Part shown: piece by piece, positions 39,129 to 47,134 of the stretch
Layout: every line of letters starts with the position of its first letter
How positions within the stretch are numbered: position 1 is the first letter of the stretch
The notes under the pieces: generated by a model
Told to the model about the DNA's origin: nothing
Database searches by the model: none
The model's input: the letters and a program-made list of their open reading frames with translations, nothing else
Translations under genes and position numbers: made by a program
Source of the DNA: Xanthomonas vesicatoria ATCC 35937
GTDB taxonomy: Bacteria > Pseudomonadota > Gammaproteobacteria > Xanthomonadales > Xanthomonadaceae
Direction: 5' to 3'
Length of the DNA: 64,000 bases
Assembly: GCF_001908725.1 (NCBI RefSeq)
Contig: NZ_CP018725.1
Location: 1,984,001 to 2,048,000 of the forward strand

Positions 39129-40388
39129 TCATAAATTCTTGCGCGCCGGAATCAACAGGTTCCCAAACAACAAACCGGCCATCAATGCCATCACGATATT
39201 GGTGACTGCCAACAATGCGGCTTGTCCGACACTGACATCCTGTTGCTGCACCAAGGTCAAAAATCCGCGCAGGCTGACGCTGCCGGGAACCAGCATGATG
39301 ATGCCCGGCAATCGAATCAGCGCACCGGGTTTTTGCACCAACCGCCCGAACAGATTTCCGGCGGCAGTCAATGCCATGGCCGAGGCAAATACTCCAGCCG
39401 GGCCACCCCAGGCATGCCCGGCATAACGCGCAATGACATAACCGGACATCGCTGCGGCCATGATCCATAAATAATCGCGCCGATTGGCTTTGAACAACAC
39501 CGCAAACGCATAAGCGGCCACCAGCAGCGACGCCCATTCCACCCACCCGGCCTGCGGACGCAAGGCAGCCACCTGGGGGTGCAGGCCGATCAATTGGGTC
39601 AGTGTCACCGCAATCACGGCGCCCACCGTGAGCTTGAGCACCGTGGTCACCGCACCGGCCAGGCGCGCCGTGCCAGACACCCAGTGCTGGCTGGCCAGTT
39701 CATTGAAGGCATTGGTCAGCGACATGCCTGGCAACAGCACCACCAGCGAGGCGATGATCACCGTATTAAGATTCAACGGCCCGACCAGCGATGCCACCAG
39801 CGCGGCAACCACGCCGGCCAGCAGGCCGGCCAGCGCTTCGCCTGCCTCCTTGGTTGCGGCACGCTTATCGGTGTACTGGGTCAGCAGGCCGATCGACATG
39901 CCGATTGCGCCAGCGGTGGCGATATCCAGCCAGGGCAACTTCCACAATCCGGCCACGCCGGCCGCGGCCAGGCCGAAGGCCAGCACCTGCAAGGTCTTGC
40001 CGCGCCGGTCCACTTCGCGGTCCAGGCGGCGCAGCGCGGTGTGCCCCTGCGCAATGCTCATGCGCCCGTTGGCCACGCTGTCGGCCACGTAGTCGGCCAC
40101 GCTGAGTTTGTAGAGATCGTTCTCGCCTGGCGCCAGCCGGATCACACGGGTGATGTCGCTGGAGCCGATCGCCTTGGTCGGGTCGCTGAAACTCAAGATG
40201 ATGCCGGTGGGATTGGACCAGGGCTCGCAATCCAGGCCCAGCTTTTGCGATAGACCCACAACCGCCGCTTCCAGCCGCTGCGCCGTGGTGCCATAGGAAT
40301 GCAGGCGCCCGGCGATTTCCGACACGAAGGCGACGCGCTGGGCGTAGGTGGCACTGGCGGACGGGAGAACGACGGTGGCAGCAGACAT
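39129..40388 (-). CDS. Threonine/serine exporter family protein (ThrE)
   Basis: This 419-residue membrane protein joins an N-terminal ThrE domain (about 1-260) and a C-terminal ThrE_2 domain (about 270-410), as in actinobacterial ThrE. In E. coli the two parts are separate (YjjP, YjjB). It has about ten hydrophobic helices and a cytoplasmic N-terminal region (SYGTTAQRLEAAVVGLSQKLGL). The family exports threonine and serine, or succinate in some organisms. The gene is convergent with the H-NS-like gene through a shared terminator and divergent from mlaE by 166 bp. The substrate here is unknown. Confidence 0.88.
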   Translation of the reverse strand: MSAATVVLPSASATYAQRVAFVSEIAGRLHSYGTTAQRLEAAVVGLSQKLGLDCEPWSNPTGIILSFSDPTKAIGSSDITRVIRLAPGENDLYKLSVADYVADSVANGRMSIAQGHTALRRLDREVDRRGKTLQVLAFGLAAAGVAGLWKLPWLDIATAGAIGMSIGLLTQYTDKRAATKEAGEALAGLLAGVVAALVASLVGPLNLNTVIIASLVVLLPGMSLTNAFNELASQHWVSGTARLAGAVTTVLKLTVGAVIAVTLTQLIGLHPQVAALRPQAGWVEWASLLVAAYAFAVLFKANRRDYLWIMAAAMSGYVIARYAGHAWGGPAGVFASAMALTAAGNLFGRLVQKPGALIRLPGIIMLVPGSVSLRGFLTLVQQQDVSVGQAALLAVTNIVMALMAGLLFGNLLIPARKNL

Positions 40389-40554
40389 GCGTGGCGGGTC
40401 GGATCGAAAAAACGCCGTGCGGCGAGGCCGTCAGTGTATGCCGCAGCGCGCGTGCCCGGCGCCCCGGTTGGCGGCTGCATGCACATCGCTGCGGTTGCGT
40501 CCCCATCTTTCGCTCACACCGGCGCGGTATGCTGGCGCCACGGACAGGCCACCC

Positions 40555-41667
40555 ATGATCAAACCGCAACCTCCACGCATCGAACAAGACTCGCAGGATC
40601 AGGCACAGGTCCGACTCTCCGGCAGTTGGGTCCTGGCGACCGCTCTGCCCCAGGCCGAACTGCTGCAAGCCGTGCCCGACGGGGTGCGTCGTATCGACGC
40701 GCGCGGCATCGGGCAACTGGATTCGGCCGGCGTGCTGCAACTGCTGCGCTTTGCCGGTCGCATGGGGCTCAAAGAAGACGCCATCGATTTCCGCGATGAA
40801 CACCAGGCGCTGGTGTGCACCATCGAGGAACTCAACGACGAGCGCCCCAAGCCCAAGCGCGACTACGGCTTCGTCGCCGCGCTAGACCGCCTGGGCCGCA
40901 CGACCCACGGTGTCGGCCAGGGCATCCTGGAACTCAACAGCTTTCTGGGCGAAAACCTGGTCAAGATCATGCGGCTGATCCACGAGCCGCGCCGCTTCCG
41001 CCTGACCTCCACCGTGCACCACATGGAGCAGGTGGGCCTGGATGCGGTACCGCTGGTGGTGCTGCTGTCGTATCTGGTCGGCGCGGTGATCGCATTTTTG
41101 GGCTCGACCATCCTGCGCGACTTCGGCGCGGAAATTTATGTGGTCGAGTTGGTCTCCATCGCCTTCCTGCGTGAATTCGCGGTATTGCTGACCGCCATTG
41201 TCCTGGCCGGGCGTACTGCCAGCGCATTCACCGCGCAGATCGGCGCGATGAAATCGCGCGAAGAAGTCGATGCCATCCGCACCTTGGGCCTGGACCCGAT
41301 CGACCTGCTGGTGATTCCACGCCTGCTCGCGCTGATCTTCACCCTGCCGCTGCTGACCTTCATCGCGATGATCGCCGGACTGGCCGGGGGCGTCACCGTG
41401 GGCGCATTCGATCTGGATATCCCGCCGCAGATGTATCTGGCGCGCATGCACGACACCATCCAGCTGCGGCATTTCCTGGTCGGGCTGTCGAAGGCGCCGC
41501 TGTTTGCGCTGGTGATCGGCCTGATCGGTTGCCTGGAAGGCCTGAAGGTCAGCGGCACCGCGCAGTCGGTGGGCGAGCGCACCACCTCCTCGGTGGTGCA
41601 GACGATTTCCTTGGTCATCATCCTCGATGCGATTGCGGCGTTGTGGTTCATGAAGATGGGGTGGTGA
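40555..41667 (+). CDS. mlaE: MlaE-family ABC permease with STAS domain
   Basis: The 370-residue permease is part of a phospholipid transporter between outer and inner membrane. It has an N-terminal STAS-like domain (about 1-95; GVRRIDARGIGQLDSAGVLQLL) fused to the MlaE core, in which LREFAVLLTAIVLAGRTASAFTAQIGAMK, EEVDAIRTLGLDP and a C-terminal GERTTSSVVQTISLVIILDAIAAL are typical. The fused STAS domain is common in this subgroup; in E. coli the STAS protein is separate (MlaB). I chose the ATG at 40555. The gene starts a mlaE-mlaF-mlaD-lipoprotein operon, but an 85-bp gap with repeat-like sequence follows it. Confidence 0.92.
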   Translation: MIKPQPPRIEQDSQDQAQVRLSGSWVLATALPQAELLQAVPDGVRRIDARGIGQLDSAGVLQLLRFAGRMGLKEDAIDFRDEHQALVCTIEELNDERPKPKRDYGFVAALDRLGRTTHGVGQGILELNSFLGENLVKIMRLIHEPRRFRLTSTVHHMEQVGLDAVPLVVLLSYLVGAVIAFLGSTILRDFGAEIYVVELVSIAFLREFAVLLTAIVLAGRTASAFTAQIGAMKSREEVDAIRTLGLDPIDLLVIPRLLALIFTLPLLTFIAMIAGLAGGVTVGAFDLDIPPQMYLARMHDTIQLRHFLVGLSKAPLFALVIGLIGCLEGLKVSGTAQSVGERTTSSVVQTISLVIILDAIAALWFMKMGW

Positions 41668-41669
41668 TG

Positions 41670-41786
41670 AGGCGGGGATTCGACATTCGGGATTTGGGAT
41701 TCGTGCAGAGCGTGAGCAAGGCACTTGCACTGCTATCTGGGAGCAAGGTGCTTTGACTAGTCCCCAATCCCCACTCCCCACTCCCG
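41670..41786 (+). repeat. GGGATT-type repeat pair between mlaE and mlaF
   Basis: Just after the mlaE stop, GGGATTCG / GGGATTTGGGATTCG units (about 41675-41703) are followed 57 bp later by the reverse complement type CCCCAATCCCCACTCCCC (about 41761-41780). The right part falls inside the mlaF frame as annotated. Simple G/C-rich repeats of this kind recur between genes in xanthomonads. Confidence 0.65.
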
Positions 41787-42595
41787 GCACCGAGACTGAT
41801 GCCGACGACGACCAGTTGGCGATCTCCGTGCGCGGGCTGACCAACCGGTTCGGTAGTCAGGTCGTCCACGAAGAGCTCGACCTGGACGTGCGCCGCGGCG
41901 AGATCCTGGGCGTGGTGGGCGGCTCGGGCACCGGCAAGTCGGTGCTGATGCGCAGCATCCTGGGCCTGCGCGAGCCGGACGCCGGCAGCATCCAGGTGCT
42001 GGGTGCGGATGCGCGCTCGGGTCGCTTCGCCGACCGCCAGCACATCACCCGCAATACCGGGGTGCTGTTCCAGGACGGCGCGCTGTTTTCGTCGATGACC
42101 GTCGGCGAGAACGTGCAGGTGCCGTTGAAGGAACATCACGGCGAGTTCCCGGAACGCTGGTATTTCGAACTGGCGCTACTGAAGATCAAGCTGGCCGGCC
42201 TGCCGGCCGATGCACTGGACAAGCTGCCCTCGCAACTGTCCGGCGGCATGCGCAAGCGCGCTGGCCTGGCACGTGCGCTGGCACTGGACCCACCGCTGCT
42301 GTTTCTGGACGAACCCACCGCCGGGCTGGACCCGATCGGCGCGGCCGCCTTCGATCGTTTGATCCGCACCTTGCAGCAGGCGCTGGGCCTGACCGTGTTC
42401 CTGATCACCCATGACCTGGATACGCTGTACGCCATCTGCGACCGCATCGCGGTGCTGGCCGATCGCAAGGTGATCGCCAACGCGCCGCTGGCCGAGGTCG
42501 AGCAGATCGACCACCCCTGGATCCAGGAATATTTCCACGGTCCGCGCGCCCGCGCCGCGCGCGCGGCCAAGACCGACTCCACCGAGACCGCCTGA
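41753..42595 (+). CDS. mlaF: MlaF-family ABC ATPase
   Basis: The 280-residue ATPase drives the Mla lipid transporter. It has Walker A GGSGTGKS (Lys62), the ABC signature LSGGMRKRAGLARAL, Walker B LLFLDEPTAGLDP and the switch histidine TH in LITHDLDTLYAICDR. The start is unclear: TTG at 41753 behind an AAGG site puts about 12 residues of repeat-derived sequence (SPQSPLPTPGT) before the conserved part, which begins near residue 20 (QLAISVRGLTNRFG). A later start at a GTG in that region is possible. It ends 2 nt before mlaD. Confidence 0.92.
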   Translation: MTSPQSPLPTPGTETDADDDQLAISVRGLTNRFGSQVVHEELDLDVRRGEILGVVGGSGTGKSVLMRSILGLREPDAGSIQVLGADARSGRFADRQHITRNTGVLFQDGALFSSMTVGENVQVPLKEHHGEFPERWYFELALLKIKLAGLPADALDKLPSQLSGGMRKRAGLARALALDPPLLFLDEPTAGLDPIGAAAFDRLIRTLQQALGLTVFLITHDLDTLYAICDRIAVLADRKVIANAPLAEVEQIDHPWIQEYFHGPRARAARAAKTDSTETA

Positions 42596-42597
42596 GC

Positions 42598-43524
42598 ATG
42601 GAAACCAAAGCCAATTACGTCCTGATCGGCGCCTTCACCATCGTGGCAGGCCTGGCCTTGCTGCTGTTCGGGCTATGGGCCGCCAAATACTCCTCTGACC
42701 GCACCTGGCAGCAATACCGGGTGGTGTTCCGCGAGGCGGTCACCGGCCTGTCGGTCGGCAGCCCGGTGCAATACAACGGTATCGCGGTGGGCTCGATCAC
42801 CGAGCTGACCCTGGCGCCGAACGATCCGCGCCAGGTGGTCGCGCACGTGCGGGTCAATTCCACCACGCCGATCAAGAGCGATACCCGCGCCAAGCTGGCC
42901 ATCACCAGCCTGACCGGCCCGTCGATCATCCAGCTCTCCGGCGGCACGCCCGAGGCGCCGTCGCTGACCACCATCGACAAGAGCGATGCGCCGATCATCC
43001 AGACCACGCCGTCGGCGCTGCAGAACATCACCGATACCGCCAACCGCATTGTCGAGCGCATGGACGAAATGCTCTCGGACAAGAACGTGGCCAGCATTTC
43101 GGCCACGCTGCAGAACCTGGAAAAGATCAGCGGCGGGATCGCCGATCGCGATGAAGGCATGCAGGCGCTGATCGTCAGCGCGCGCGACGCCGCGCGCAAT
43201 CTGGACACCACCCTGACCACCACCAACGGCACCATCAAGCGGCTGGATCAGAACCTGGTGCAGCAGTTGCCGGGCATCTTGAACAAGCTGGACGCAACGC
43301 TGGTCAAGCTGGACTCGGCCGCCGGCAATGCCGACAACATCCTTGGCGAGAACCGCGCCGCCATCAACAGTTTCGCCAACGACGGCCTGGGCCAGCTCGG
43401 CCCGACACTGACCGAATTGCGCGGCCTGATCCGCGACCTGCGCCGGGTCAGCGACAAACTGGACAACAACCCTGCGCGCTACCTGCTCGGCCGCGACGCA
43501 CCCAAGGAGTTCGAACCGAAATGA
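42598..43524 (+). CDS. mlaD: MlaD-family (MCE) lipid-binding protein
   Basis: The 308-residue periplasmic MCE protein is anchored by an N-terminal helix (YVLIGAFTIVAGLALLLFGLW, in brief residues 7-27). One MCE domain (about 40-120; VTGLSVGSPVQYNGIAVG) is expected to form the hexameric lipid ring of the transporter. A C-terminal helical region of about 170 residues with alternating Ile/Leu heptads (ALQNITDTANRIVERM onward) is longer than in E. coli MlaD, as in the LetB/PqiB-like group. Its stop overlaps the start of the lipoprotein gene (ATGA, 43521-43524). Confidence 0.92.
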   Translation: METKANYVLIGAFTIVAGLALLLFGLWAAKYSSDRTWQQYRVVFREAVTGLSVGSPVQYNGIAVGSITELTLAPNDPRQVVAHVRVNSTTPIKSDTRAKLAITSLTGPSIIQLSGGTPEAPSLTTIDKSDAPIIQTTPSALQNITDTANRIVERMDEMLSDKNVASISATLQNLEKISGGIADRDEGMQALIVSARDAARNLDTTLTTTNGTIKRLDQNLVQQLPGILNKLDATLVKLDSAAGNADNILGENRAAINSFANDGLGQLGPTLTELRGLIRDLRRVSDKLDNNPARYLLGRDAPKEFEPK

Positions 43525-44165
43525 CTGCCATGCGCCTGTTGCGTCCCCTGTTGTGCGTGTCGTTGCTGGCGCTGGGCGGCTGCTCGGTACTGACCGGCGG
43601 CGATAAGAAGCCGGCCACGATCTATGCCCCCACCGTGCGTGTCACGCCCAATCCCACCTGGCCGCAGGTGACCTGGCAGCTGGCGGTTGCCAAGCCCAGC
43701 GCCGCACGCATCATCGACAGCCCGCGCATCAACGTGCGTCCCACGCCGGGCGAGTTGCAGGTCTATCACGGCGCGGGCTGGGCACAACCGGCCACCGATA
43801 TGCTGGAAGACAGCGTGGTGCGCGCGTTCGAGGACTCCGGCAAGATCGCCGCGGTTGCGCGCATCGGCGCCGGCATCCGCTCGGACTACAAGTTGGCGAT
43901 CGACGTGCGCCGCTTCGAAGCCGATTACGCCGGCCAATCGGTGCCCTCGGCCACCATCGAACTCAACGCCAAGCTGTTGCATTCGTCCGATCAACGCGTA
44001 GCCGCCTCGCGCACCTTCCTGGTCGCACGCCCGTCCACCAGCACCGACATCGCCGCGGTCGCCGCAGCCTTCGAGCAGGCGCTGACCCAGGTCACCACTG
44101 AGCTGGTCGGCTGGACGCTAACCACAGGGCAGCAGGACAGCCAGAACTTGCCGCGTTCGTTGTAA
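43521..44165 (+). CDS. ABC-type transport auxiliary lipoprotein (PqiC-like)
   Basis: This 214-residue outer-membrane lipoprotein has a clear lipobox (LLALGGC, Cys22) and an ABC_trans_aux domain (DUF330-type) similar to PqiC. It has the family's IDSPRINVRPTPGELQVYHGAGWAQPATDMLEDSVVRAFE core, in brief a 'WaxP/LxD' pattern, and later DYKLAIDVRRFEADY. Such proteins partner MCE lipid transporters in place of MlaC or MlaA. It starts in ATGA overlap with mlaD, so the two are translationally coupled. No separate mlaC was found in the operon. Confidence 0.87.
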   Translation: MTAMRLLRPLLCVSLLALGGCSVLTGGDKKPATIYAPTVRVTPNPTWPQVTWQLAVAKPSAARIIDSPRINVRPTPGELQVYHGAGWAQPATDMLEDSVVRAFEDSGKIAAVARIGAGIRSDYKLAIDVRRFEADYAGQSVPSATIELNAKLLHSSDQRVAASRTFLVARPSTSTDIAAVAAAFEQALTQVTTELVGWTLTTGQQDSQNLPRSL

Positions 44166-44183
44166 GCGCAAGCGACAGACTTA

Positions 44184-44330
44184 GAGCGGCTAAAAAGCCC
44201 AGCGAGCAGTCACCAGGTGGGCGCGGACGGCGCGCTCAGGACCGGGGTGTGCGAGTGGCACATGCCGATTCCGAGCACTGGCAGCGCCCGCCTGAGCGCT
44301 GCCGCAGAGCGGCTGATCTGCGGCCTGGCT
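44184..44330 (+). repeat. Intergenic repeat family A, copy at 44.2 kb
   Basis: The core 44214-44282 matches 24683-24751 at 64 of 69 positions. The right-hand part differs (CGCCCGCCTGAGCGCTG) and ends near GCAGAGCGGC. The minus-strand frame reads RHVPLAHPGPERAVRAHL here and PHVPLAHSGSERAVRAHL in the 24.7-kb copy; this follows from the nucleotide similarity. Confidence 0.8.
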
Positions 44331-44352
44331 GCACGTTCCTTGCCCGCCATCA

Positions 44353-44417
44353 CGGGACACGCTGCAAGTACGTCCCTGTAAGCTCTTACGCGGCATCCAT
44401 GCCGCGTAAGGTCCCGC
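44353..44417 (+). repeat. Repeat B, left unit
   Basis: This 65-bp unit begins CGGGACACGC and ends GGTCCCGC (CGGGAC/GTCCCG ends are inverted). A perfect inner palindrome TTACGCGGCAT-CC-ATGCCGCGTAA lies at 44386-44409. It matches the right unit (44563-44628) in reverse orientation over its whole length. Confidence 0.75.
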
Positions 44418-44562
44418 GACGGTGAGCAGGCAAGGACCAGTCGCGTTGGTCGGTGCCCAGGGTGTCGGCAAAGCAACCAGCCACTCCTAACCTCAAGACG
44501 CGGCGGTTTCGTTCTTCGGTAAAACACCAGCCAACGGTCTGGTGCGGTGTCCTCGCCGCTTG

Positions 44563-44628
44563 CGGGACCGTGTGGCGGCATGGATGCCGCCACCGAGCCT
44601 CCATGGACGGATTCACGGCGTGTCCCGC
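44563..44628 (-). repeat. Repeat B, right unit (inverted)
   Basis: This 66-bp unit is in reverse orientation to the left unit. On the minus strand it begins CGGGACACGCCG and ends GGTCCCGC, and its inner palindrome TGGCGGCAT-CC-ATGCCGCCA lies at 44574-44593. The two units bound a 276-bp segment with 10-bp perfect ends (CGGGACACGC / GCGTGTCCCG). Confidence 0.75.
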
Positions 44629-44759
44629 ACGCGGTGAGGGCACCGCGCACTCGACCGACTCAGCGTTGACCCGGACTTCTAGCTGCATCCCAAAGCTACG
44701 GCCAGCCAAAAACTGCGCTCATTGCCAAACGAACGCTCGCTACGTTTTGTTAGCCGCCC

Positions 44760-45359
44760 CTATCGCCGGGACGCACGCATCGCAATCTGACGAAAGGTCA
44801 AATTGATGCGTTCGCCGACCGGCTTTACGGTGCGCGGCAAGGCGTGTTTGTAATGGCGCTGGGTCTGTCCGCCCATCAGCAGCAGATCACCGTGGCCCAG
44901 CTCCAGCGTCTGCTTCAACGCCGCATCGTCGCGATGCTTGAAGGCAAAGCGCCGCGCAGCGCCCAGGCTGAGCGATGCGATCACCGGTTGCGCGCCCAGT
45001 TCCGGCTCGTCGTCGCTATGCCAGCCCATCGCATCGGCGCCGCTGCGGTAGCGGTTGACCAGCACGCTGTTGAACGGGCAACCGGTTTCATCCTGCAAGC
45101 GGGCGCGCACTGGCTGCAACGCCTCCAGCCACGGCTGCGGCGCAAACTGCGTGCCGGAGTAGCGATAGCTGGCATCGGCATCGCCGATCCAGCTGCTCAG
45201 GCGCGGCGAATCCACCACTCGCCCGAACATGCGGATGCGGTGGACCTCCCACTGCACCTGGTCCAGCAGGGCCTGCAGCAGCGCATCGGCGTGCGACGCG
45301 TCCAGCCATCCGCGCTGCCAGCTGATCTGCGCCCCCGGCAATGCCACCTCGATCTTCAT
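44760..45359 (-). CDS. alkB: AlkB-type 2-oxoglutarate dioxygenase
   Basis: This 199-residue Fe(II)/2-oxoglutarate enzyme reverses methyl damage on DNA or RNA bases (1-methyladenine, 3-methylcytosine). The iron triad is His114 and Asp116 in GWHSDDEPEL and His172 in HYKHALPRT; Arg184 and Arg190 (GERINLTFR) fit 2-oxoglutarate and substrate contacts. VNRYRSGADAMGWHSDDE resembles the eukaryotic ALKBH2/3 group more than E. coli AlkB. The ATG at 45359 was chosen; a frame to 45485 adds 42 unlikely residues. It stands alone, with no ada gene nearby, and lies just after the repeat region. Confidence 0.9.
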   Translation of the reverse strand: MKIEVALPGAQISWQRGWLDASHADALLQALLDQVQWEVHRIRMFGRVVDSPRLSSWIGDADASYRYSGTQFAPQPWLEALQPVRARLQDETGCPFNSVLVNRYRSGADAMGWHSDDEPELGAQPVIASLSLGAARRFAFKHRDDAALKQTLELGHGDLLLMGGQTQRHYKHALPRTVKPVGERINLTFRQIAMRASRR

Positions 45360-45484
45360 AAGACAAACGCTAGCACGCGTGCCCAGAGCGCGTCGTTGGC
45401 AGCGGATGAATCGCGCCGATTTGCCGCCGTCACATGCAATCCCGGAAAATACGCAACAGCCATCGAGCCAACGGGAGTGGAGCA

Positions 45485-47134
45485 ATGTCGGAAGCGGAAA
45501 TCGGCGCGCAAGCGTCAGAGACGGTCGAACGTGACGTCATGGAATACGACGTCGTCACCGTCGGCGCCGGTCCGGCCGGGCTGTCGTTTGCGATCCGGCT
45601 CAAGCAGCTCAACCCCGAGCTAAGCGTGTGCGTGATCGAAAAATCCAGCACCATCGGCGCGCATATCCTCTCCGGCGCGGTGATCGAGCCCGGTCCCCTG
45701 GACGCGTTGCTGCCCGGCTGGCGCGATCACCCGCCACCGATCTGCGTGGCCGCCACCGACGACGAATTCTGGTTCCTTGGCAAGGACAGCGCGCGCAAGT
45801 TTCCGGTGGTGCCGCCGGGCATGCGTAACCATGGCAACTTCATCGTCAGCCTTGGCGCGATGTGCGCCTGGCTCGCTCCGCAGGCCGAAGCGCTGGGCGT
45901 GGAAATCTACCCGGGTTTTGCCGCCGCCGAGACGCTGCACGACGACAGCGGCCAGGTAGTGGGCGTGCGTATCGGCGACATGGGCGTGGCCAAGGATGGC
46001 TCGCACAAGCCCGGCTATACACCCGGTATCGACATCCGCGCCAAGGTCACCGTGCTTGCCGAAGGCGCACGCGGACACCTGACCAAGCGGCTGCTGAAGC
46101 GCTTCGACCTCACCGCCGACAGCGACCCGCAGGGCTACTCGATCGGCATCAAGGAGCTGTGGCAGGTGCCCGAAGGCCGCGTTACGCCAGGCAAGATCGT
46201 GCACACCATCGGCTGGCCGGCCGACAATCGCACCTACGGCGGCAGCTTTCTGTATCACCTGGACAACAACCAGATTGCGCTCGGCTATGTCAGCGGGCTG
46301 GACTACAGCGATCCGAAGTACCAGCCGTGGGAGGCCTTCCAGCAATGGAAGAACCACTCGCTGATCAAGACGCTACTGGAAGGCGGCAGCATTCTTTCCG
46401 CCGGCGCGCGCGCCATCGTCACCGGCGGCTGGCAGTCGCTGCCGAAGACGGAAATGCCGGGTGCGCTGCTGATCGGCGATACCGCCGGCCTTCTCAACGT
46501 GCCCAAGATCAAGGGCACTCATCAAGCGATCCGCAGCGGCATGCTGGCCGCCGAACACCTGGCGCAGTCGCATCTGGCCCCGCAGGGCTTCGACGCGAAA
46601 CTACGTGCGTCGGACGCAATGGCCGAGCTGAAGGAAGTACGCAACATCAAACCCGGCTTCAAGAAAGGCCTGTGGTTTGGCCTGCTCAATGCTGCCTGGG
46701 AAACCGCGCTCAAGGGCGCCTCGCCCTGGACGCTGAAGAACAAGGCGGACTGGTCGGCGTTGCACAAGCTCGGCGACTACGAACAACCCAAGCGCGACTA
46801 CGGCACGCGTGAACTGGCCCCGCGCGACCGCCTGCAGGCGGTGTACTTCGCCGCCACCGAGCATGACGAAGACCAACCGGTGCACCTGAAAGTCCTGGAC
46901 ACCGACGTCTGCGCCACCCGCTGCGTGGAGGAGTACGACAACCCCTGCACCCGCTTCTGCCCGGCCAACGTCTACGAAATGGTCGCAGACACCGCCAGCC
47001 CCTCCGGCAAGCGCCTGCAGATCAACGCCGCCAACTGCGTGCACTGCAAGACCTGCGACATCAAGGACCCCTACGAGATCATCACCTGGGTCACACCGGA
47101 GGGGGGTTCGGGACCGAACTACCAGAATCTGTGA
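45485..47134 (+). CDS. Electron transfer flavoprotein-ubiquinone oxidoreductase
   Basis: The 549-residue membrane-associated enzyme takes electrons from reduced ETF (EtfA/EtfB, encoded at 59.0-60.7 kb) to ubiquinone. It has the FAD motif DVVTVGAGPAGLSFAIRL near the start and a middle GGWQSLPKTEMPGALLIGDTAGLLN. A C-terminal ferredoxin-like part carries the 4Fe-4S cysteines (VCATRCVEEYDNPCTRFCP and INAANCVHCKTCDIKDP). The ATG at 45485 follows a GGGAGTGGAG site. Its stop overlaps the GTG start of the next gene (GTGA). Confidence 0.95.
   Translation: MSEAEIGAQASETVERDVMEYDVVTVGAGPAGLSFAIRLKQLNPELSVCVIEKSSTIGAHILSGAVIEPGPLDALLPGWRDHPPPICVAATDDEFWFLGKDSARKFPVVPPGMRNHGNFIVSLGAMCAWLAPQAEALGVEIYPGFAAAETLHDDSGQVVGVRIGDMGVAKDGSHKPGYTPGIDIRAKVTVLAEGARGHLTKRLLKRFDLTADSDPQGYSIGIKELWQVPEGRVTPGKIVHTIGWPADNRTYGGSFLYHLDNNQIALGYVSGLDYSDPKYQPWEAFQQWKNHSLIKTLLEGGSILSAGARAIVTGGWQSLPKTEMPGALLIGDTAGLLNVPKIKGTHQAIRSGMLAAEHLAQSHLAPQGFDAKLRASDAMAELKEVRNIKPGFKKGLWFGLLNAAWETALKGASPWTLKNKADWSALHKLGDYEQPKRDYGTRELAPRDRLQAVYFAATEHDEDQPVHLKVLDTDVCATRCVEEYDNPCTRFCPANVYEMVADTASPSGKRLQINAANCVHCKTCDIKDPYEIITWVTPEGGSGPNYQNL

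Larger units (their letters stand above)
44166..44759. repeat. Intergenic region built of repeats
   Basis: These 594 bp between the lipoprotein gene and alkB hold no convincing gene. They consist of a repeat family A copy (44184-44330) and a pair of inverted repeat B units (44353-44417 and 44563-44628), with 145 bp of other sequence between the B units. Confidence 0.7.
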
